Assembly (NCBI GenBank): GCA_003218735.1
Contig: QHOJ01000012.1
Span: 1-17,576 of the forward strand
DNA: 17,576 nt
Origin: Verrucomicrobiota bacterium
GTDB lineage: Bacteria > Verrucomicrobiota > Verrucomicrobiia > Chthoniobacterales > UBA10450
Reading direction: 5' to 3'
Each line of letters begins with the position of its first letter. Within the stretch, counting starts at the first letter, position 1. Below, piece by piece: positions 7,441-15,002 of this stretch. The notes below the pieces were generated by a model that saw nothing but the letters and a program-made list of their open reading frames with translations, searched no databases and was not told the DNA's origin. Both the position numbers and the translations under genes were made by a program.

Positions 7441-8355
7441 TTGGCGGGTGCAAATTCAAATTCCATTTCGCAAATCGGAGTCAATGGATTCGACTTTCGC
7501 TCACCACGGCGTCTGCGTAATCTGCGGACAACCTTGGCTGCAAAGAAGCGAAGATCGACAACCAATCGAGCGAAGCATAAGCCCGACCGCGGCCGAAAAA
7601 TTGTCCGCAATGTCGCGCGGACGACGCGATTGGCTCCCGTTTCCGATTCACTCGTGGTGCCCACCCGCTGGGTGAAGTTTGTTTTCGCGATTTTTTTGCT
7701 TCCGGCCTGTGCAATTCTCAGCCAGACGTTTTTCACCGTCTTTGCGCGCGCGACCGTTACACAACGGCTCTGGGCTGGGGAAGAATTTTGGTTCTTTTCA
7801 CTGGGAGCGGTTCTCTGGCTGATTGCTTTTGTCGGCTTGCCCCGCCCGGTTGTCATCTACGTCTTCGGACACGAACTCACCCACGCGCTGTGGGTTCTGG
7901 TGATGGGCGGCCGCGTCAGCCGGTTTCGGGTCGGGCGCGACGGCGGACATGTCGTGACAGACCGAAACAACTTCTGGATTGCGCTCGCGCCTTATTTTTT
8001 CCCGCTCTACAGCATTCTTGCAATCGCCACGTATGGCGTGTTCAGCCTGTTTCTAGACATGCAACCATACGGACGCCTGCTCTACGCCGTGATCGGCGCG
8101 ACCTGGGCGTTCCATTTCACGTTCACTTGTTGGATGATTCCCAAAAATCAGACCGATCTGAGCGATCAAGGAACTTTTTTCTCGCTCGTCGTGATCTATA
8201 TAATGAATTTAATCCTGCTGAGCGTGATGCTGGTTCTCGCCTCACCGCAAATCACGTTTGCAGGATTCGGCGCCGATCTGCTGACGAATATCGGCAACTT
8301 CTCGCATTGGCTTGTCGATCTTGCCGATCGTTTCAACCAAGGCGCGCAATTGTAG
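7441..8355 (+). CDS. M50-like membrane metalloprotease
   Basis: Multi-pass inner-membrane protein with a zinc-protease motif HELTH (His144, Glu145, His148) inside a hydrophobic segment, VVIYVFGHELTHALWVLVMG, as in site-2-protease/M50-type enzymes. Helices lie at about 78-100, 115-143, 178-200, 208-230 and 244-268. The LDG/NPDG motif that supplies the third metal ligand in classic M50 proteins was not found; GRDGG at about 165 might stand in. Activity is therefore likely but unproven. The frame opens with a TTG at 7441, but the first ~70 residues are highly basic and lie partly in repeat-like DNA, so the real start may be the GTG at 7654 or 7657, just before the first helix; no ribosome-binding site decides. 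The final TTG TAG is the left end of the repeat at 8350-8419. Substrate unknown. Confidence 0.78.
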   Translation: MAGANSNSISQIGVNGFDFRSPRRLRNLRTTLAAKKRRSTTNRAKHKPDRGRKIVRNVARTTRLAPVSDSLVVPTRWVKFVFAIFLLPACAILSQTFFTVFARATVTQRLWAGEEFWFFSLGAVLWLIAFVGLPRPVVIYVFGHELTHALWVLVMGGRVSRFRVGRDGGHVVTDRNNFWIALAPYFFPLYSILAIATYGVFSLFLDMQPYGRLLYAVIGATWAFHFTFTCWMIPKNQTDLSDQGTFFSLVVIYIMNLILLSVMLVLASPQITFAGFGADLLTNIGNFSHWLVDLADRFNQGAQL

Positions 8356-8419
8356 CCACCGCCCTGTCGGCGGTCCTTTCCTCTAATATTGAGGACGCCG
8401 CACAGCGCCGCCGCTACAA
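8350..8419. repeat. REPIN-like element forming the entire gap between two convergent genes
   Basis: The ends are TTGTAG (8350-8355) and CTACAA (8414-8419). The left hairpin is ACCGCC-CTGTC-GGCGGT (8358-8374). The right unit on the minus strand, CGGCGGCGCTGTGCGGCGTCC, keeps the same layout with a CTGT centre but an imperfect stem. TAG 8353-8355 is the stop of the M50-like gene, and TAG on the minus strand (8416-8414) is the stop of treY, so both convergent genes end inside the element's termini and only 58 bases remain between the stops. No T-tract is present, but facing hairpins could still slow transcription from both sides. Confidence 0.85.
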
Positions 8420-11260
8420 GTTCGTAATCACAGCGAACGGCAAGATCGACATCGCATCGGCGAGACCAAATCGTCGATCATTGATTTGCAATTCGCGACA
8501 AGTAAAAAGATTGTGCGCATTCTCGAACGAAATCGTTTCGGGAAATTCGAGTGCGGTCTCTTTCCACCGCTCGCCAACTGGCGGAAAACCGATCCGCGAA
8601 GCGATTCGCGGCGCGATCACAACGATCCATCGATTGCCAAGCTGTCTCGCAAAACTGACACAGCACTCCGCAAATGTTCCGGTCGCAGCGAGCGGCAAAT
8701 ATTCTCCACGCTGGAAAAGATCGACATGTTCGCGTCGAAGTTGGAGCACTCGTTGCGTTAAAAACATTTTGATCCGGCCATCCGGCCAATTTTGTATCAG
8801 CTCGTGGGGAGTCGATGCAGGCAACGAGTCGAGCATTTCTCGACGCCGTTTGTAATCGACCGGCCGGCGGTTGTCAGGATCGACCAGACTGAAATCCCAA
8901 ATCTCGTTGCCTTGATAAATGTCGGGCACTCCCGGTGAAGTCAGCTTGAGCAGCGTCTGGGTGAGCGAATTAATCGCTCCGAGCCGTGCGATCTCCTGAA
9001 CGACAGGAAGGAAACCGGGAAGGAACTTGCTCCGCGGCGAGGAATCCAAAATTCTCCGAACGAAATCGTGCATGGCTGCATCCCATTCTTCATTCGGTTG
9101 GATCCAGCTCGTGTTGACCTTTGCTTCGTGGAGAGCCTTGCCCATGTAGGCCTGAATGCGTCCAATGTATTCGGCCGTGGCCGCTTCTTCTGGGACGCCG
9201 GAAAGTTGAACCGGCCAGGTCCCGAGCAATATCTGGTAGAGCAAATATTCCTCGTTTCCGTCGGGCGCTTCCAGGTCGTTGATCGTGCGTTTCCAGCGGC
9301 GATTAGCCGTACGCCAGCGTTGCAACGACCGTTGCCAAACCTCTGGCATTTCGGAAATCGCAGCCATCCGGGCACGCACATCTTCGCTGCGCTTTGTGTC
9401 ATGTGTAGAGGTCGCGAGCAATGTGTCCGGCCAATTGCGTTGTCGATTAAGGTTGCGCTCGTGAAATGCCTCAACGCTTAGACCAAACTGCTGCGGTTCG
9501 CCGCCGACTTCATTCAAAGCTGCCAATCGGTTGTAAATATAAAACGCGGTGATCGGTCCCGTGCTTTGCTGAAACTTGAGGACGAAATGTGTGTGCGCCG
9601 CTCGTGCTTCGGCATCGAGGTTCTCCGGAAACCGGAAAACCAAAACGTCACGCAGAAAATTGAAGATGGATTCTTCAATCGCGGGGTTGCGGCGTTTGGC
9701 TGCGGTGACGGCGCGTTCGATCACTTGTCGATCTTCCTCGTTCACCGGCCGGCCCGGCGCGAGATAGGTTCGATAAACCGGAAAACAGGCGATCGTTTCC
9801 CGCACGGCGCGGGCCAGCGCTTCGAGGGTGAAATCGCGATACCAGCGGTTTTGCTCGGACAACCGATCGACCATGTTGCCGAGAACATCGACATCGTTGG
9901 CCAGCGCCAATTTCATCACTTGCAGCTTCTTCGCGTAGACGAGATGACCGAAATGCAGAGAGTGACCAATGAAACGATGGAATGTTTTCGTGATCGCTGT
10001 CTCAGCTGAGGAATCGACCAGCAACTGCGCCATTTGATTTGCAAAATCATAGCCGGTCGTACCGTGCACGAGCCAATCCTTCCGCAGCGTCTCGGCGCCA
10101 GTGAGGATTTTTTCCACCACCGTGTAAATAGCGCGCCCATCCTGCGGCAGGGCGATCGCCAGCGCCTTCGCGCAACGCTGTTGAAGTTTTTCGAAGTACT
10201 CGCGGGGCAAATAGAGACCATCTGGATGATCGATGCGGAGACCGGTCACAGCGCCGGAATTTACCAATTCCAGTAGCAGGCGGTGAACAGCGTCGAAGAC
10301 CTTGGGAAGCTCAACCCGGATCGCCGCCAGATCATTAACATCAAAAAAGCGGCGGTAATTAATTTCCTCCGCGGCGACCCGCCAAAATGCGAGCCGGTAC
10401 GACTGCGCATTGAGCAGCTCATCGAGGGAGTCGAAGCTGCGCGGGTCGCCCGGTTCGCCGTTGATCCGCGCCAATGCCTTTTCGATCGCCTGTTGCACTT
10501 GCGGCGCTTCCGCGCACCGGCGCTCCAAACGTCGCTTGATGATTTCCTTTTCACGGATGCGCTCCGCGATCCGCTTGGGATCGGTTTCGGTGCGCTTCGG
10601 CAAATATTCAAGCGCGGTCAGAATGCTTTGCAGTTCGGCGTAAAAATCTTCGTCCTTATGTTCGGCAAGATTTTGTAAGGCGATATCAAGCACGTAGCGA
10701 TACGTGCCTGGCGCGATCGGCAGTCTGCGGTCGCCGTAGCGAAGATAAAACGTGCCCTCCTCGAAGTGAACTTGCAGTTCGCCCCGCTCCAGGACGCGCC
10801 CGTATTGATCGCTCAAGATCGGCAACAGAACCTTGGCGCGCAGATCTGATTTCAGCGGATGCCAATCGATGTCGAAATAGGGTGCGAATCGCGAGCTGGG
10901 CCCATTTTCGAGCACATCCATCCACCACTGATTGAGCGGCTCGGCGATCCCGACGTGATTCGGCACGAAATCGAGCACCTGGCCCATCGAGTGCGCATGC
11001 AATTCCGCAATCCACGAGTCGTACGCTTCGCGGGAACCGACCGCCGCGTTGAGTTTGTTATGATCCGTAATGTCGTAACCGTGGAGACTCTCGGCGCCCG
11101 CTTGAAAATAAGGCGATGCGTAAGCATCACTCACACCGAGCGCGTGCAGATAGGGAACAATCTCGCGCGCCTGCGCGAAAGTGAACCAGCGGTTGAATTG
11201 CAACCGATAGGTGCAAGTCGGAATGCGCGGATGGTTCTTCTTTGTCATTTCGTTCGTCAT
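8414..11260 (-). CDS. treY: Maltooligosyltrehalose synthase (GH13)
   Basis: Converts the reducing-end glucose of maltodextrin from alpha-1,4 to alpha-1,1 linkage, the first step of the TreY-TreZ trehalose route; cytoplasmic; 948 aa. The start is typical (TYRLQFNRWFTFAQAREIVPYL, ...SPYF...HGYDITDHNKLN). GH13 residues are in place: nucleophile Asp344 in GLRIDHPDG, acid/base Glu383 in TVVEKIL and Asp621 in STHDTKRSEDVRAR. VPDIYQGNEIWDFSLVDPDNRRPVDY near the C-terminus is diagnostic. No treZ or treX is adjacent, so the partner enzyme must lie elsewhere or be absent. Met1 (11260) lies within the end of the inverted repeat at 11256-11347; Met5 (11248) is an equally plausible start and would clear it. 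The stop TAG comes from the REPIN-like element at 8350-8419. Confidence 0.95.
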   Translation of the reverse strand: MTNEMTKKNHPRIPTCTYRLQFNRWFTFAQAREIVPYLHALGVSDAYASPYFQAGAESLHGYDITDHNKLNAAVGSREAYDSWIAELHAHSMGQVLDFVPNHVGIAEPLNQWWMDVLENGPSSRFAPYFDIDWHPLKSDLRAKVLLPILSDQYGRVLERGELQVHFEEGTFYLRYGDRRLPIAPGTYRYVLDIALQNLAEHKDEDFYAELQSILTALEYLPKRTETDPKRIAERIREKEIIKRRLERRCAEAPQVQQAIEKALARINGEPGDPRSFDSLDELLNAQSYRLAFWRVAAEEINYRRFFDVNDLAAIRVELPKVFDAVHRLLLELVNSGAVTGLRIDHPDGLYLPREYFEKLQQRCAKALAIALPQDGRAIYTVVEKILTGAETLRKDWLVHGTTGYDFANQMAQLLVDSSAETAITKTFHRFIGHSLHFGHLVYAKKLQVMKLALANDVDVLGNMVDRLSEQNRWYRDFTLEALARAVRETIACFPVYRTYLAPGRPVNEEDRQVIERAVTAAKRRNPAIEESIFNFLRDVLVFRFPENLDAEARAAHTHFVLKFQQSTGPITAFYIYNRLAALNEVGGEPQQFGLSVEAFHERNLNRQRNWPDTLLATSTHDTKRSEDVRARMAAISEMPEVWQRSLQRWRTANRRWKRTINDLEAPDGNEEYLLYQILLGTWPVQLSGVPEEAATAEYIGRIQAYMGKALHEAKVNTSWIQPNEEWDAAMHDFVRRILDSSPRSKFLPGFLPVVQEIARLGAINSLTQTLLKLTSPGVPDIYQGNEIWDFSLVDPDNRRPVDYKRRREMLDSLPASTPHELIQNWPDGRIKMFLTQRVLQLRREHVDLFQRGEYLPLAATGTFAECCVSFARQLGNRWIVVIAPRIASRIGFPPVGERWKETALEFPETISFENAHNLFTCRELQINDRRFGLADAMSILPFAVITNL

Positions 11261-11347
11261 TCCAAGCGGAGTCGAGGAAATCTCTTACTGTCTCCATCGC
11301 GTAAACCGGAAAACGATGAGAGATGTCTCAACTCCGCTCGACATGAC
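11256..11347. repeat. Inverted repeat (GTCATTCCNAGCGGAGTCGAGG class) between argS and treY
   Basis: Arms of about 30 bases lie at 11256-11285 and 11319-11347. The left arm holds GTCAT, AGCGGAGTCGAG and ATCTCT; the complement of the right arm reads GTCAT, GAGCGGAGTTGAG and ATCTCT. The intervening ~33 bases show no further structure. The arms match over most of their length, so a long stem-loop is possible. This family differs from the GTAG-type elements. It fills the gap between the argS stop and the treY start and overlaps the first possible treY start codon. Confidence 0.75.
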
Positions 11348-11353
11348 AAGAGC

Positions 11354-13099
11354 TTACATCTTCTCTGGCACCTTGATGCCAAGCAAATCGAGACCGCGCT
11401 GCAAAACGCGCCCGCTAAGATCGCATAGTGCGAGACGCGAACTGCGGAGCGGTTCTTCCGACTTCAACACGGGACAGGATTCGTAGAACGTGTGAAAACT
11501 GTTCGCTAACTCGAACAGATAATTTGCCAGAATATTCGGGCGAAAATCGTTCAACACCTGCGGCACGTTTTCCGCGAACTGGCAGAGACGTTTTGCGAGA
11601 TTGATTTCGCTGCGATCGGTGAAAGTTAACTTGTCGGCTGTAGCCACGGGCCTGTGGCCCGTCTGCGCCTCGACGCCCCACTGGGGCGTGGCTACGGCTT
11701 TCCGAAAAATCGAGCGAATTCGCACATACGCGTTCTGCAAATACGGCGCGGTGTTTCCATGAAGGGAAAGCATTCGATCCCACGAAAACGCGTAATCGGT
11801 CATTCGATATTGCGAGAGGTCGGCGTACTTAACCGCGGCGACGCCGATCTTTTGCCCGATGTCGATCTTCTCTGCCTCGCTTAAATCGGGATTCTTCTCC
11901 TCAACAATTTTGCGGGCACGGCTGCACGCCTCCTCCAGAAGCTCACGCAACGGGACGTTCTCGCCTGAGCGAGTTTTCATCAGCTTGCGATCTTCGCCCA
12001 GAATGCTGCCAAAGGGAATGTGGCGAAAGTCCGCGGTGTAACCTTCGCGCCGCGCGATCTCAAAGATTTGTTTGAAATGCAAAACTTGCGGTGCGCCGAC
12101 CACATACCAAACAGCATCGGCTTTTAAATCGTTGATCCGATAATCAACTGTGGCGAGATCCGTCGTGGCATAATTAAATCCACCATCGCGCTTGCGAATG
12201 ATGCACGGCTTATCGGTCAGCTCGGGAATATCGCGAAAGAAAACGCAGACTGCGCCTTCACTGATTTCCGCGATGCCGGATTTGAGCAAGCGATCAACGG
12301 TCGCTGGCAAGCGATCGTTATAGAAACTCTCTCCGCACTGGATGTCGTAATGGATGTCGAGCAATTTGTAAACGTGCTCGAAATCCTGCATCGAGAATGC
12401 GACACACTCATTCCAAATATCGAGGTTCTCTCGGTCGCCGGCTTGCAGCTTGACCAATTCCTGGCGGCACGCTTCCCGGACCTGAGGATCGCTTGTCGCT
12501 CGTTGGTTCGTCTCCTTGTAAATGCGAACGATCTCGGCGAGCGGATCGCGTGCGAGTGCTTGTCGATCCAACAGATTTTTCCATCCCCATATCACCATCC
12601 CGAACTGCGTCCCCCAGTCGCCGATATGATTGTCGCGAATAACTTCGTGACCGAGAAAGCTTGCGATGCGCGCCAGTGCGTCCCCGAGCACTATGCTGCG
12701 GATATGACCGACGTGCATCGGCTTAGCCACATTGGGTGACCCAAAATCGATCACGATCCGCTTTTTTGATTCCGCCGTTGCAACGCCAAGCCGTTCGTCT
12801 AGCAGAAGCTCGCCCGCTTTTCTTTCCACTGCGTCGGTCCGCAACGTAAAGTTGACGAAACCGGCGCCCGCGACAGCCGGTGGCTCGCAAATATCGCCCG
12901 CATCGAGACAGGCGAGAATTCTCTCGGCCAGAGTCTTCGGACTTTCACCCCGCTGTTTGCCCAGCACGAGAGCGGCGTTCGTCTGATAATCACCGAAACG
13001 CGGATCGGTCGCAGGCGTCAGCTCTCCAACCTTGGGCAATCCGACCTTTGCCAGTGCATCGGAAAGTTTGTTTGCGAGAAGTGCTTGGAAAGTCTCCAT
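11354..13099 (-). CDS. argS: Arginyl-tRNA synthetase with an in-frame repeat insertion
   Basis: Class I aminoacyl-tRNA synthetase that charges tRNA-Arg; 581 aa. It has the N-terminal additional domain (about 1-110), the HIGH-type motif in SPNVAKPMHVGHIRS (about 125-140), the Rossmann core with GDWGTQFGM, and the DALR anticodon-binding domain ending in a usual GLDLLGIKVPEKM. The KMSKS site is the degenerate MKTRSGENV, common in this enzyme. After IRSIFRKA, residues 469-487 (VATPQWGVEAQTGHRPVAT) are encoded exactly by the palindromic element at 11640-11695, and the frame is kept. This falls where the family has a variable loop before the last helices, so the enzyme is probably active. The ATG at 13099 has no clear ribosome-binding site. 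The gene lies 81 bases downstream of the EIIA gene on the same strand. Confidence 0.95.
   Translation of the reverse strand: METFQALLANKLSDALAKVGLPKVGELTPATDPRFGDYQTNAALVLGKQRGESPKTLAERILACLDAGDICEPPAVAGAGFVNFTLRTDAVERKAGELLLDERLGVATAESKKRIVIDFGSPNVAKPMHVGHIRSIVLGDALARIASFLGHEVIRDNHIGDWGTQFGMVIWGWKNLLDRQALARDPLAEIVRIYKETNQRATSDPQVREACRQELVKLQAGDRENLDIWNECVAFSMQDFEHVYKLLDIHYDIQCGESFYNDRLPATVDRLLKSGIAEISEGAVCVFFRDIPELTDKPCIIRKRDGGFNYATTDLATVDYRINDLKADAVWYVVGAPQVLHFKQIFEIARREGYTADFRHIPFGSILGEDRKLMKTRSGENVPLRELLEEACSRARKIVEEKNPDLSEAEKIDIGQKIGVAAVKYADLSQYRMTDYAFSWDRMLSLHGNTAPYLQNAYVRIRSIFRKAVATPQWGVEAQTGHRPVATADKLTFTDRSEINLAKRLCQFAENVPQVLNDFRPNILANYLFELANSFHTFYESCPVLKSEEPLRSSRLALCDLSGRVLQRGLDLLGIKVPEKM
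11640..11695. repeat. REPIN-like element inserted in frame within argS
   Basis: The ends are GTAGCC (11640-11645) and GGCTAC (11690-11695). The left hairpin is ACGGGCC-TGT-GGCCCGT (11646-11662). The right hairpin is ACGCCCC-ACT-GGGGCGT (11673-11689), perfect on both sides and with the same GTAGCC lead on its own strand. Stem bases differ between the two units by compensated exchanges (GGGCC versus GCCCC), so pairing is kept. The TAG of each GTAG falls out of frame relative to argS (read GTA GCC on one end and GCT ACA on the other), which lets translation pass through. Confidence 0.9.
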
Positions 13100-13129
13100 G
13101 AGTCTTTAAGCCACAGATTCACACATTTT

Positions 13130-13185
13130 TGTGGCGTCGGCATCTCGCCGATGAAGGTCACAGGCTGGAAGCCCGTGCCACTACA
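13130..13185. repeat. REPIN-like element between the EIIA gene and argS
   Basis: The left end is TGTGGCG (13130-13136) with hairpin TCGGC-ATCTC-GCCGA (13137-13151). The right end on the minus strand is TGTAGTGG, followed by hairpin CACGGGC-TTCCA-GCCTGTG (13177-13159) with one mismatch. Minus-strand TAG at 13183-13181 is the stop codon of the EIIA gene. The two halves differ in sequence more than in the other elements, so this may be an older or hybrid pair (GTGG and GTAG leads). Confidence 0.75.
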
Positions 13186-13648
13186 CTTTTTGCGAGCGAT
13201 CGCGAAAGATCGACAAAATTTCGTCCGCCGATTTTGCTTCGGCCAGACGCTCACGGGTGGTGCGATCGTTTAAAAATTTCGCAATTGAAGCCAGGGTGCG
13301 CAGATGCGTCTGGAATTGATTTTTTGGCACAATAAACAGGACAACGAATTTCACCGGCGCATTATCCAGGGCGTCAAACTCGATTCCGCTGGTCGATCGT
13401 CCAAACGCAGCGACGACTTCCTCAAGCCGATCGGACGAGCAATGTGGAATGGCGATACCGAAACCGATGCCAGTGCTCATGGTTTCCTCGCGCTGTTTGA
13501 GCGACGCCAGAATGCTGTCCCGATCGGCGATTTTGATTTTGTCCAACTCCACGAGCAGATCAATCAGCTCGACGATTGCCGGCCAACGCTCAGTTGCCTT
13601 CATCTCCGGGATGATTTGCTCGGCGGATAATAAATTGTCCAGGGACAT
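13181..13648 (-). CDS. PTS EIIA-type protein (PtsN/EIIA-Ntr-like)
   Basis: A single-domain PTS EIIA type 2 protein of 155 aa, the usual length for PtsN. The phosphorylatable His is His69 in GIGFGIAIPHCSSD, preceded by REETMSTG as expected of the family. Proteins of this type accept phosphate from NPr/HPr and mostly regulate (nitrogen and potassium balance) rather than transport sugar. No EIIB, EIIC or rpoN is adjacent, which fits a regulatory rather than a transport role, though the exact target cannot be told. GGGA about 9 bases before the ATG is a weak ribosome-binding site. The stop TAG lies in the REPIN-like element at 13130-13185, where the last codon is GTG. Confidence 0.88.
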   Translation of the reverse strand: MSLDNLLSAEQIIPEMKATERWPAIVELIDLLVELDKIKIADRDSILASLKQREETMSTGIGFGIAIPHCSSDRLEEVVAAFGRSTSGIEFDALDNAPVKFVVLFIVPKNQFQTHLRTLASIAKFLNDRTTRERLAEAKSADEILSIFRDRSQKV

Positions 13649-13724
13649 GCAGAATTTCCCGTCGGGAGCGCAAGCTTAGCGGGAGCGGCTAGGTTGACAA
13701 GCGGGATTTAGAGGCGGCGATCGT

Positions 13725-14099
13725 CTATCTCGGAAGCGTCATCAGAAAGTCGAAATGTGCGTCCGTGTATTCAAGCGCTACTTCGTAATGGCGGGCGCAC
13801 GCTGCAATCAGCACGTCGTTCGCCGGCGCTGTCTTTCCGATCTTTCTGCATTGACTTGCAATTAGGCAAGCCTCGTCCCAAACGGCATCGGTTATGGCAA
13901 GCTCGGGCAGCCAAATCTCGTGCTCGCGCAGGACTGTGCGGTCGGATTCGCTTCCGACGCCGTTCCATAGCTCGAGGCGAACCATCGCGCACCAAACACC
14001 TTCATCCTTTCGGAGCAGGCTCGAAACGCGATCTCGCACTCGCGCGTCACCGCGGGATCGAAAATAATGCACCCAGCAGGAGGAATCGATGAGGACCAT
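13725..14099 (-). CDS. vapC: PIN-domain toxin VapC
   Basis: Type II toxin-antitoxin ribonuclease of 124 aa; VapC proteins cut tRNA or rRNA at specific sites with Mg2+. The acidic residues of the PIN domain are present: Asp5 in MVLIDSSCWV, Glu43 in RLELWNG, Asp95 in PANDVLIAA and Asp113/Asp117 in YTDAHFDFL. It therefore looks catalytically intact. The ATG follows the antitoxin stop by 7 bases, the usual order and tight spacing. The cellular target cannot be read from the sequence. Confidence 0.9.
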   Translation of the reverse strand: MVLIDSSCWVHYFRSRGDARVRDRVSSLLRKDEGVWCAMVRLELWNGVGSESDRTVLREHEIWLPELAITDAVWDEACLIASQCRKIGKTAPANDVLIAACARHYEVALEYTDAHFDFLMTLPR

Positions 14100-14106
14100 C
14101 GTTGCA

Positions 14107-14313
14107 TCAATCTGCTTGGCGCATCCTCATGAGCTCACCCATTGTCATGAAAGTCTTCGATTTTCCTGCATGCTTGCTGACGAGCGCCGCCATGTGCTTG
14201 CGTCTGTTATATTCCCTTACGGCCGTCACAATCGCGTCTCGCTTTGTCTTTGCCTTCGTAAAACGGAGCACGTCTTTGAGCTCTTTGTCGGGAATATCCA
14301 AGCTGGTTTTCAT
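14107..14313 (-). CDS. vapB: VapB-type antitoxin
   Basis: A 68-residue protein that starts with MKTSLDIPDKELKDVLRFT, the short beta-strand and first helix of a ribbon-helix-helix DNA-binding fold, and continues with TKRDAIVTAVREYNRRK, the second helix. This is the usual form of the VapB antitoxins paired with PIN toxins. The C-terminal ~20 residues (KTFMTMGELMRMRQAD) would wrap the toxin. It is expected to neutralise the downstream VapC and to repress its own promoter, which should lie in 14314-14375; no clear operator palindrome was found there. Confidence 0.87.
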   Translation of the reverse strand: MKTSLDIPDKELKDVLRFTKAKTKRDAIVTAVREYNRRKHMAALVSKHAGKSKTFMTMGELMRMRQAD

Positions 14314-14375
14314 TATTCTAATGTTAGCTATTTCGGATTCTGCGGCAAGACAAAAGGAGTCCCTGCTATTGCCCT

Positions 14376-15002
14376 CTAACGATCGAGCACCTTGTAATTC
14401 AATCTCCGTGAGAGCAGCCAGCGCACGCCGAACATATCGATAGTGGCGCGAAAAGCGCGATTTCCGAGACCATATTTGCTCTGGCCGAAACGGCGCGGCC
14501 GATGGTTTACCGGAATTTCCACTAGCCGGTATCCTGCTCCTCTAATGAGGGCCGGGACGAAACGGTGCATGCCTTTGAATGGAACCAGCGCGCTCACACA
14601 TTCATGCCGCATTGCCTTGATCGTACAACCGGTGTCGCGCACGTAGTCTTTCGTAAACCGGCTGCGAACGAAATTCGCGATCCGGAGTCGCGGGATGTCG
14701 GCTGGATCATTTTGCAAATCGCCATCGATGAGAACTGCCGTAGCGCCGAGAGCAGCATGAAGACCCGCGTAAATGGCAGCGCTTTGTCCCGTATTCTTTT
14801 CAAAGCGAATCACTCGAATATTCGGCGCAGCTACGATTCGCTCGACCGTGCGATCGATCGATCCGTCGTCGACAAAAATGATTTCATGATCGATTCCGCC
14901 GAGTGCCAACTTTAACTCCGATTGCAAGATCGACATGTTCTCTTCCTCATTGAAAAGCGGCACAATGACAGAAACTGCCGGCGCGTTTGTCGTCTCCATC
15001 AT
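14376..15002 (-). CDS. Family 2 glycosyltransferase (polyprenyl-phosphate type) with internal deletion
   Basis: Resembles ArnC/DPM1/GtrB enzymes that load a sugar on undecaprenyl phosphate at the cytoplasmic face. Present: VSVIVPLFNEEEN, FVDDGSIDRT (nucleotide binding), NTGQSAAIYAGL, LIDGDLQNDPADIP (metal site), DTGCTIKAMRHE and the C-terminal RRFGQSKYGLGN. The usual ~30-35 residues between DPADIPRL and the SRIAN segment, which form a strand with the YDVVxGxR motif, are absent: the text runs DIPRLRIANFVRSRF. The frame is kept, so this is an in-frame deletion near 14684 that may inactivate the enzyme. The ATG at 15002 is chosen because it overlaps the upstream TGA as ATGA; the frame is open to an ATG at 15029. 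With the chosen start the product has 208 aa and no membrane helices. Confidence 0.8.
   Translation of the reverse strand: MMETTNAPAVSVIVPLFNEEENMSILQSELKLALGGIDHEIIFVDDGSIDRTVERIVAAPNIRVIRFEKNTGQSAAIYAGLHAALGATAVLIDGDLQNDPADIPRLRIANFVRSRFTKDYVRDTGCTIKAMRHECVSALVPFKGMHRFVPALIRGAGYRLVEIPVNHRPRRFGQSKYGLGNRAFRATIDMFGVRWLLSRRLNYKVLDR

Noticed and set aside
7350..7856. Minus-strand open frame of 168 codons
   Set aside because: Antisense to the start of the M50-like gene, with no motif or signal; strand does not fit the membrane-protein reading that continues beyond it.
8350..8419. Rho-independent bidirectional terminator
   Set aside because: The hairpins lack T-tracts, and the same architecture occurs inside the argS coding region, so a mobile repeat explains it better.
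10859..11428. Plus-strand open frame of 189 codons across the treY start and argS end
   Set aside because: Opposite two well-conserved enzymes and crossing an inverted repeat; no recognisable features.
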